64,000 nucleotides of DNA. Source: Balanoglossus misakiensis (Eukaryota; Hemichordata). The stretch covers positions 930,001-994,000 of the forward strand of contig CM082579.2 of the NCBI GenBank assembly GCA_040954595.2, given 5' to 3'. Below are positions 51,335 to 64,000 of the stretch, one piece after another. The position numbers and the translations under genes are program-made. Under the pieces are notes generated by a model. The model worked only from the letters and a program-made list of their open reading frames with translations. It was not told the origin of the DNA and ran no database searches. Each line of letters opens with the position of its first letter. Position 1 is the stretch's first letter.

Positions 51335-54300
51335 CGACGTGGTATCTAGTTAATTGCCAAAACAGTCCACAAATTTAAAGTACACATTTTACAAATCTTG
51401 TGCAATGACAGGTTTGTTCAAGCGGGCGTTATTTTCTTTCCTGTTGCCATGGCTGCCGGACAACAAACCATCTTGTTGCCGCCATTGTAACATTATAGCA
51501 GACACGTGGCAATTGGAATTATTACGCAGACCCTGAGGCAATGTCTTCAAATCAAACAACTGTGAAAATTACCAGCGAAGAACGTCACATAATTTCATAG
51601 ACTGTGAATTCCTCATGGAAAGTATATGCAAACTAGGTTGCTATCATTGCAGAGCAAGATAAATTGGCTTCTTCAATGACGTCAATGGTCGTTGTCTCCA
51701 GTCAATTGCTATAAAGCATTTCAACCAACCATTTACACTATTGGCTCTGAATTCATTTCACCTCATCAGCTCTTACAGACCCTTCATATTCCTTCATCCC
51801 AGATTTGCATCTCCTTGTCAATGCATTCAATTTTCGTGTAAGCTTAATGGTGAGGGTTCGTTAATCATCGGGAAAGGCAAATACCTCCTGGCATTTCAAG
51901 TCCGCGAACGAGGATGGAGATTCATCACCAACAGACGCGCCGCTGCTCTCATTCGCTTTTTCTCTTCAATTTCCCGATGCGAAAGCACTATTTCGGTGAC
52001 CTTCTCTGGAACTGTTTCCACAGGGTCTTCATCACACGTATTGTCACAGTTAAATGTAAAAATTAGCATTTAAATGACGAAAAATCCACAAGTGCGCTGA
52101 CTGTAAAAATAGAAGAAAACGTCAAACGAGCCCTCGACTCACCTGGACCGTGACACCGATGGCTGATATTAAGCGTCAGATTTTTTGTATTTAAATTTTA
52201 ATACTGCGAAACAATTGTGCATTCAAACCAGATCAGTCTAGCTGATCATGAAATCTTCATCGAAATAAAACCGCAGTGCAACGATATCACACCAAGCTTG
52301 GCGCTAAACTTTTTGATTCTGATTCTTTTTTTCCTATTGGAGGCGACATCCATTCCCGGCGAACTACATAGGCTAAGACAACGCAAATCCTACTTTATGT
52401 ACACGCCAGATGGCAATAGACGCGTCAACCTGTATTTCCGATGTTACTAATCTGTTAGTAATCCCATTTCGCCAGCACAGGCCGTTTTTAATTAATTAAA
52501 ATAACAACCAGAATCTTCATCATTATTCGAGAATCGGTTGTTCATTGAATAGCTGTAGACTTCATCATGTCACAGTTGACTCGAGCATGTAGTTTGACTA
52601 TTTATGGAGATTTGATGCATAGTTCTTGCACATGAGTATATTTTCTACACTTTTGCCAAAACACTGTCATCTTGATAACACTCTTACAGTTTGTGTTGTT
52701 TTGAACTTTTGCATATTCCTTGTTTTTAGTTTGTTTGGACCCAAGGATTGTCATTTTCCTCAAGAGCGTCTACACTTTGTGAATTGTAATGAGACATCAA
52801 AATAATGTGATAGGCTTTCATCATGATGCGAAAACGGTAAATCGCTTTATTTTAATACAAATATCGCAGTCACCTTTAACCTCTGAACTTTACCCTCTGT
52901 CGTGTTCTAGTCGAATGTGTGTATAAAGGATATCTATGCCGCGTGGTCGATTCTGACGTCTAGTACTTGATCTTTCCAGTTGCAAAACAGTGTCAAACCA
53001 TGCAACCATCAACATGCACAAAATACACAATCTATTTTGAAATTAGTCTTTTTAATATGGTCGTGAAAAATAGCGAGTCTGTTCGATTTATTTTCATCAT
53101 CACAGAGATTCGAGCTGTAAAGTTTTAATATAATTTGTCGTGTAATATAAGGTCTGGAATCTATACATATCTTAAATATACATAATGATTGTTTACCATA
53201 ATAGGGTGCCTATCAAAAAGCTTGTACATGCATATATTTCTGAATTCAATTTCATATTATTGTCTGTACATACATACACACGTACATGCGTAATATTTTT
53301 AACTTCGAGTTATAGTCTGGTAAATAACACCATTAGAGAAATAAAAGTACGAACGCTAAATTGTGTGAATGACGTCTAGCTCCGTTTTTTTTATTTGTTT
53401 GACTGTATTGCATGCACTATTGTGATCTTGTGATAATTACGTTAGGCAATCATTTTCCAGTAGTTGTGTGACTTTTCTATATTTCCATTCTTCAATAGCA
53501 GAGATTACTGAGCCCGCATGTGCAACGCTGGGGTAATATCATTAAGGTTTGTGAATTCGCTTTGTAAAATCTAATCCTGATGCTTACAGTGCGGAGACTG
53601 CATTCACGCCGATTAAATAGACCCCACCGTGATTAGATTCTGGAGTGATGAGCCGTTGCCATGACAACATCATGCAATTACAATTTGCGAATTGGAGTCT
53701 CCGAAAACCGACGCGGTTCATTCACAAGACTTCGAGGGAAAAAAAGGGAAAATTATTTATTGTGTTCCTAGAGGTCGGCGATAAAATGTAACTTGGTATG
53801 CAGCGTGGTATGAAGAGCATAAAACGATGTTGTCGCCTGATTGGATGTTCCATGTGGCGTTTAATCATGTTGTGAATATTGCGTTGGCATAGCGACGACC
53901 GTCACTATGGCATCCATTCTATAATCCGCCATAAATCCAACGGTAAATTACTAGGATTTCGATGGTTACTGGTAATAGCAAGTATGATGTTAATGGAAGC
54001 ACATAGCGCTAAGAACTTTTGTGGGTAGCCTTCATTGCCCTACTCTAATACGGATCTTTCTTAACTGGGAAAGCAATTTCAGAGGAACTATCGAAGGAAG
54101 CCTAAAAGGGCGACAAATTGATAATGAAATGCCACGAACCTTTTTATATACTTTGGACAACACTGTGGAAGTCTTAATTTAAACAGATATGTTTGATTTA
54201 GAACAGTTTTCCTTGCCCCACAAGCTTGTAAATTCCAGATTGGACTGACAGTAGATCAAGCTATGATCAAGCATGTCGAGGGAGTTATGATAGAGGTCGG

Positions 54301-57014
54301 AAGAAGAATTTGGTCTGTCCTCAATGCAATGTCACTGGATGACCCCACGCTGGCATATAAAATGTGGCCTTCCAAAAGACAGGCGTTTCACTCATAAATG
54401 AAAGATTTACATGTAATTTGTCAGGTAAAATGAACACATATTTCATGCATTGAATTTTGTGGACAAAGAACTCAATGCGTTGTACCAAGGGGGTAGTCCC
54501 CTGGTTAGAATTTATCAATCATGTTTCAAAGAAAAGAAACGATAAAGATGTTTATTCAAATATTCAAAACTCAATTTACATTACAGGGATTTGCATATGA
54601 ACCATCAAGGGATGGATTTGCGCCATCAATATACTGTTGTCACATTTGGGCCATGAAAACATTTGTTGACTTTGCAATCTAAAGCATGTAGCAGCTAGTG
54701 CCACAGGCCGGTTTATAGCGGATGGTTTTATGATACAAGTGATCAGCGAAAATAATGAGAAAAACATATTTGACATTTTTTCGCAATATTGCGACGTTCC
54801 CTTATAAATGCTATATTCTTCTACATGTATAGAACTTGATGAGATGTGTTCATTAACGCAAACGTGGCGTTGCCTTCTTACACGTACATCTGTACAAATC
54901 CGAATACAAATTACTATTCTACAAACGTCAGCTATTCAGTCGATGTGCGCACAGGTAAATCTTCATTTGTCATCCGTTCCCCTCGTAATTGTCACATTGT
55001 GTCCATTTCACTGTTCATTTCTGGTCGAACCCTTTCATGAAATTTTAATCTCCACGGAGCGGTGACATGAGGGCAACTTGGATCTGACTACGAATACGTC
55101 ATTACACTGCGTCGCTTTCGGTCAAACAGCTAGATTATAGTATTTGATGTTTTACATGAAGTACTGTGGTTAAATCGAGTTCCTTGTGTTTTTCTCTATT
55201 TTCTAAAACATCGAACGAAAAGAAGAGTATATATAATATAATTGTATTTGACAAAGACATTTCAAACTGAGTGGAGACTGTAGCCTCCGTTTGTATCTAC
55301 AGGGCTAAAAACCAGTACGGCAAATAATTGCCATTGATCAGTGAGCGCGATTGGTTGACGTTTCTAGAGATTAAAGCGGACTATTTTATGTATGGATGAC
55401 TCGCTTCGCCGAAATGAAACCTATCTGACAGTGCAGTCCATCCCGAGCATAGCAACGGCGTATTTAAAAGCGTGAGACGAATAAACAAATATCGCTTAGT
55501 GGTCCCTATGGTCAAGATTATCCGTTGACTTCAACATCAAAAGACTTCAACTGTTGACACGAACATTACATTACATTACACTCTGAAGAAACGAAGGTTG
55601 ATATATTGATGAGTGTCTTGGAGGTCGAGCAATTTCGTTGAAATTGCCTAGCAGGTCAAAGTAGATATGGAGGTGAAACCGGAGGATTCAAATTGCTTAG
55701 CAACGGTTTCTGAGGAGAACTTTCCAAAGCAATGACAATGCAAAGTTTCGGTGATTTTCTTTGAGTGATAACGAATAAAGGCCTATACAAATCGAACAGG
55801 TTAGTTTTTTTGCGTCAATGGCCAGTGACGTCATTGGTATGCAAATGTTAAAAACTTACAACTACTGTCCCGGAATGGCGCAATCTTCAATCGAAATGAA
55901 TGGCGAAGTAAATGATCCGTTTGAAATAGACTTTTTGGAAAACACCACGATTTACTCTTTTTCACGGATAACTTATGACTGCTAATATGGGTCACTGACG
56001 TTGTACACTTACTTTACGCTGTGTATTTCATTTGAGTGAGGAAATATGTCTGGTTGTAGTGACTGTGTAGTAATATATAAGGTGAGGCGGGTGAAAGAAC
56101 ATATAGGCCAAAAAAGTTGATTGGTTCCGGGCTTTGCTGTAATCAAAACGAATCAGATGCTGAAGCACACTTTGGCGTCACCTGGCGATTCTCGACGTTG
56201 ATGAATGTGAAAACCCAGATTGATGAGAAGCTAACTTCAAGTACAGGCTAGGGTAAAGAATGAAACGTCGATTAGAATAATGTCGATGCGATTAGGGTCG
56301 CCAATCTAAATTTAAAAGTTAATAAGCGACGGTTACTGCTTGACAGCTACAAACTGGTCATATTGGGAGTTTTAGTAGACGTTCCCTCATAAAATTCGTC
56401 TGAGGCAGCCACTGGATTACAGTAGTGACGCGAGATAAAAATGAACCTTTTAATACTGCATTCATTTCGGAAAACTGGCTTATAACAGGATATTCAATCA
56501 CGTAGCATGTGAAACATTTTAATTAGTTCGTTGAGTGGGTTGAACTAAATCTCATCCGATAAGATGGCTTTAAGACTTTAATCCAGCAAATGGGCAAATG
56601 AAGTCCAACATTTTGCACATAAATTTTAATTTGGCTTCAAGGTTATCAAGTCTATACTTGATACGTCTGATTTTTTTTACAATTAGGCATATACCGCGTA
56701 GGTATTAACTGGATTTGCAAAAAATATGAACGGGGTCTTTCCACAAGCGGCAGTGCTCCATTGATTCCGCCCTGTGCATTCTATGTACATGTACATGTGA
56801 TCTCTCAGGGATTCTTAGTTTCCACCGTCCGGGGGCGCTGAGCCTGAGACAGAACAATCAGACGAAGTTTCCAGACATGCTGTTTTCCAGTTTAAACCTA
56901 TTTTCCAGCATTACATAATGTAATGTCAAGAGAGATTGATTTGGTGGGGTGGCTTGCATGTTATAATATCAATATTCTGCTCTGTTAAAAGTTTGTTGAT
57001 CAACAAGTCATGAA
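51335..57014. other. Gene-poor interval between the CNG channel and ABCE1
   Basis: It begins with the CNG 3' UTR; a candidate AATAAA is at 52264-52269. The remainder is AT-rich with no exon I can support. It contains a YY1-type core at 51478-51485, an RFX-like site GTTGCCATGACAAC at 53655-53668 and a CTCF-like match at 56825-56840. Confidence 0.6.
56825..56840 (+). promoter_or_regulatory. CTCF-like motif upstream of ABCE1
   Basis: CCGTCCGGGGGCGCTG agrees at 13 of 16 positions with the common CTCF form CCACCAGGGGGCGCTG. It sits about 0.5 kb upstream of the putative ABCE1 promoter. It is a motif match only. Confidence 0.3.
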
Positions 57015-57248
57015 TCAGTCTACTTGTTTCTTTTTTATGTTTCCAAGTATCATTGCCTTTCTTGTGGGTCTGCAGTCTCTCTTAATTTCCTTTTCTACCA
57101 CTGGCTGCGTTACAGCGGTAGAATGAGTGCTTTTGTTGCTGTGACCTGCTCTGTCCCAGGATTTGAAGACTTCCACGTGCACCTGTGTCGCATGACCTCC
57201 ACTACTGGGGTCATTAGAGCGCCCTCTTGCGTTGGGAAATCCTGACAT
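57015..57248 (-). CDS. Candidate divergent small ORF or first exon at the ABCE1 promoter
   Basis: A 77-codon ATG-initiated frame (A at -3) runs leftward from the ABCE1 promoter and starts MSGFPNARGRSNDPS. The product is hydrophilic and basic at its end (RKAMILGNIKKKQ). The same frame is open upstream to 57593, 192 codons in all. A weak donor (caa|gtagac) just before the stop could make it the first exon of a longer gene. I do not recognise it and found no downstream exon, so it may be a chance frame. Confidence 0.3.
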   Translation of the reverse strand: MSGFPNARGRSNDPSSGGHATQVHVEVFKSWDRAGHSNKSTHSTAVTQPVVEKEIKRDCRPTRKAMILGNIKKKQVD

Positions 57249-57289
57249 TTTCACCACGTTGCGCAAGATAGCATGCGCGCATGTGGTTA

Positions 57290-57420
57290 GCCGCCATTGA
57301 GAGACAGCTGAGGCTATCTGAGTTGAGCCAACAGAAAAGTAGCTGTTGTGACGGTATTTTAACCTTCTGTCGCTCTCGTTCTTAAGGAGGACAAAGCAGG
57401 AAATCAAGACTACCCTGCTG
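57290..57420 (+). promoter_or_regulatory. ABCE1 promoter and untranslated first exon
   Basis: A consensus donor at 57421 (ctgctg|gtaagt) ends a probable untranslated exon; the coding exon begins after an acceptor at about 57828 (tatttttcag). Upstream, GCCGCCAT (57290-57297) is a YY1-type core; read on the minus strand it gives CTCAATGGCGGC, near the TISU form. A pyrimidine-rich stretch (ttctgtcgctctcgttctt) near 57366-57384 would suit a TOP-type start, but the start site is not determined. Confidence 0.5.
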
Positions 57421-57563
57421 GTAAGTCTTACCAATATAAAACTGATTAATCTTCGAGGAAATGACATTTTTCCTATCGATAGATGTCCCATATTGCATTG
57501 GCAACTTCCCCAAGCGTGTCTATTACACAGTGTCATTCGAATGAACCATTTGGGATCGAGGGA

Positions 57564-57616
57564 GGGGGGGGGGGGGGGGGGGTCATGAGTCAATTATTCG
57601 ATGATGGGGGGGGGGG
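57564..57616 (+). repeat. Two long G runs in the first ABCE1 intron
   Basis: Runs of 19 G (57564-57582) and 11 G (57606-57616), separated by 23 bases, lie about 140 bp downstream of the untranslated first exon on the sense strand. They could form G-quadruplex or R-loop structures. They are also error-prone in assemblies, so the lengths are uncertain. Confidence 0.9.
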
Positions 57617-57809
57617 CACTTTAAGGGTAATTGGTCCGTTGAACAGAAGCAGGTTCATAAATTCTAGATTCATTTCCCTGAAATGTACATGATATGTACG
57701 CCATTAATAACCAGCTGTTTTGAATGTTGAACGCAGTGACTATATTGACTCATCCTACCCCCAGAGTCCATGGTTGACTAAAAGAATCACCACCAAGGCA
57801 ACATGATAA

Positions 57810-62127
<4,318 letters not shown>

Positions 62128-63160
62128 CATATCAGTCACCATATAGAGTCATTTCAGGGTATGCCACAAACATGCTTTAGTACACGAAAAGTTAAAAGAA
62201 TGTCTCTCATGAATGGATGTAATTCTGAAAACTCACCTGAAGCCACAGCCATTTGACATCAGTGCGGTAACTCTTGCATACTGAAACCATAACATACTTG
62301 AAATGATTGTCATTTAAAGTGACGATAGTGTAAAATGTTTTTATTGCGACACAGATGCTTCTTTTTTGAGGATCAAGGGACTTCCGATGAGATGAGAACT
62401 GTTCTCATAGAGGGATAACGGAAGGTTCATCAGCCGGAGAACTTGCAATTTGTCTTGATGTACAACTAGAGTAACCATCAATTGTGAAGATCTCCTGCAT
62501 GTATATGTATTCAATCTCCATGTATCAGTTTTAAATGAACAAACACATTAACATTTATTTTGGCCAAATACACAAAAGCATGTGTATGAGTAGCAAAAGG
62601 CGTATTGTAAAGACAGTGGTAGTCAAGGTAAGAGTATTTATGTTTGTAAACATTTCAATATCCTGAATAAAAGCATAGATGCAATAGATCCCTGTATCTA
62701 CGCCAGAATTGTTTTTGTAGTCAAACTTGTCAGATGCTAGGAACACAATTTCATAGTATGTATATGTGTGTATGCATGAGATTTCACTCTTTTCAACAAC
62801 ACGGACTGCTTTCACATGGTGACATGAAGTTTTATTTACTGTAAAATTTTCACTGTACAGTTAGACTGTTCACAGCATACTTAACAATGCAGACAGAATC
62901 AAGTATTGCCACACTAAAGGCAACGTACATCTTGTAGTATTGTATTGTCTCTCTCCATGAGCAAAGTGGAATTGTACAAATACATGTAGTTGGCGAATAA
63001 AGATATGCATACAATTGACAAACTTTCTATTTACATTAACTGAGCTTAAGCAACACTGGTGACATGTTGTAAGTACTACAAGTAGTTGGCTTTCTGTCTG
63101 CACATCTGAAAATCCACAGCATGGGTTCGCATAATCTACAACACAAGATCTCACACCTGA
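62128..63160. other. Convergent 3' region of ABCE1 (+) and MCTS1 (-)
   Basis: About 1 kb between the two stop codons. AATAAA at 62666-62671 can end ABCE1, and a minus-strand AATAAA at 62831-62836 can end MCTS1, which would leave only about 170 bp between the two transcripts' ends. There is no coding signal. Confidence 0.65.
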
Positions 63161-63977
63161 CTATGCTTTGACATGCCATAGACCATCGTTGAGGTAATGG
63201 AGGTTTTCTACACCTATGCCTTTGTTGATCTCTTTGCTGTAAGGCAATAAGAAAAATCATTGTAAATGTCACAAGTAAATTGTGTTGATAGGGTACCTAA
63301 CTGAAGAAATCAGAACTGCATGATGCACTTTGAAAACTATAATTTCAGATATTTAACTTACATTTTATCTGCAGACATCTTCATAATACCTATGGCCAGT
63401 GCATTCTGTTTACCTTCTGCCATGATTGCCTGTGAAACAAAACTCGTCAAGGAATATAGTTACGTACTGTGTGTAGGTATCCATCAATGTAGAAAATAGA
63501 TGTGATTGGATGGATGAATAGTTGGACGGATGGACAGACAAACATGAAGAAAGAAACATAAATAAAGGTCTTACAAAGGATACAACTACTGTGTCTTTCT
63601 CTGCCGGTTGTAGAGTTGCACCTGGTGAAGTCAGACCAGGGCACATGATGTTTGCACCACTAAGTATGAAACGTATTGCACCTCTGTCTACTCGTTGATG
63701 TGGCAATATCATGGGATCTGAAATGAGGAAATCACTGAATTGTAATTTACAATCGAAACCATATTAATTCTAAACAAGAAAACATGTCCATTTCTTGGTT
63801 CATCTTCAGGAAATGAGACCTTCATGAAGTAGACACTGTAACTGATGAACTGCAGTCTGGAGATTAAGTGATGACTTACATTTGTGTAAAAGTCTTAGTG
63901 TAGGATAGTAAGGACCTTCTCTTTGTCTGAAGAATACTACTTCTGTACCTATCACAAAGATTTCTATGTGCTCATGA
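63161..63977 (-). CDS. MCTS1: MCTS1 (MCT-1) PUA-domain translation factor, 3' exons
   Basis: Binds DENR. The heterodimer acts in 40S recycling and reinitiation, ejecting deacylated tRNA. Four minus-strand exons are visible: 63977-63880, 63717 to 63584 (or 63575), 63429-63362 and 63236-63161, joined in phase. They encode the end of the N-terminal domain (HEHIEIF, RQREGP, RLLHKYP) and the whole PUA domain ([19 protein letters not shown], then [10 protein letters not shown] and the terminal [12 protein letters not shown]). Only the first third or so of the usual 181-residue protein lies beyond the right edge. The donor of the second exon is ambiguous: the strong site at 63575 adds three residues compared with other family members, while the weak gtatcc site at 63584 matches the family length. 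Identity is secure. Confidence 0.93.
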
Positions 63978-64000
63978 CTGAAACAAATCAGAATTATGAT

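Overview
The window is a stretch of intron-rich animal nuclear DNA. Coding exons are short, flanked by clean GT-AG signals, and separated by AT-rich introns and long gene-poor gaps. The proteins are bilaterian and each looks single-copy and pro-orthologous to vertebrate families. No vertebrate-type repeats are seen. I infer an invertebrate, most likely a non-vertebrate deuterostome (hemichordate, echinoderm or cephalochordate grade). The sequence does not settle the species.

Layout, left to right. (1) 92-12008 (+): 3' two-thirds of an LMO7/LIMCH1-type gene with part of a DUF4757-like region, a PDZ domain, a long charged coiled coil, the 'HWL..EAE' motif and a C-terminal LIM domain. (2) 14340-22151 (-): a nearly complete AASDH gene (adenylation domain, carrier domain, PQQ-type beta-propeller). 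(3) 22868-24146 (+): a two-exon gene for a 245-residue MYND zinc finger / ubiquitin-like / UBA-like protein, head-to-head with AASDH. (4) 24147-31817: gene-poor DNA with a GC-rich candidate promoter and a canonical RFX X-box. (5) 31818-51334 (+): a cyclic nucleotide-gated channel alpha-type subunit in three coding exons with a 17.2-kb first intron that holds two copies of one dispersed repeat. (6) 51335-57300: gene-poor DNA ending in a compact, possibly bidirectional promoter. (7) 57864-62127 (+): complete ABCE1 in 15 coding exons. (8) 63161-63977 (-): 3' part of MCTS1, convergent with ABCE1, running off the right edge.

Exon models were built by hand from splice signals and reading-frame phase. 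AASDH (from its first in-frame ATG), the MYND gene, CNGA and ABCE1 close in frame over their whole length (1138, 245, 680 and 601 residues); the visible LMO7 part closes over 1486 residues. Starts, UTRs and terminal exons are less certain and are flagged.

Functionally, ABCE1 and MCTS1 are both ribosome-recycling factors and lie tail-to-tail. LMO7/LIMCH1 is an actin/junction scaffold, AASDH a carrier-linked adenylating enzyme, and CNGA a sensory cation channel. I see no prokaryote-like system, CRISPR array, viral insertion or obviously new multigene system. The most notable items are the MYND-Ubl-UBA protein, the TISU/YY1-type start elements at the AASDH/MYND promoter, a small TTAA-flanked MITE, a candidate divergent ORF at the ABCE1 promoter, and four genes that all have human relatives on chromosome 4.
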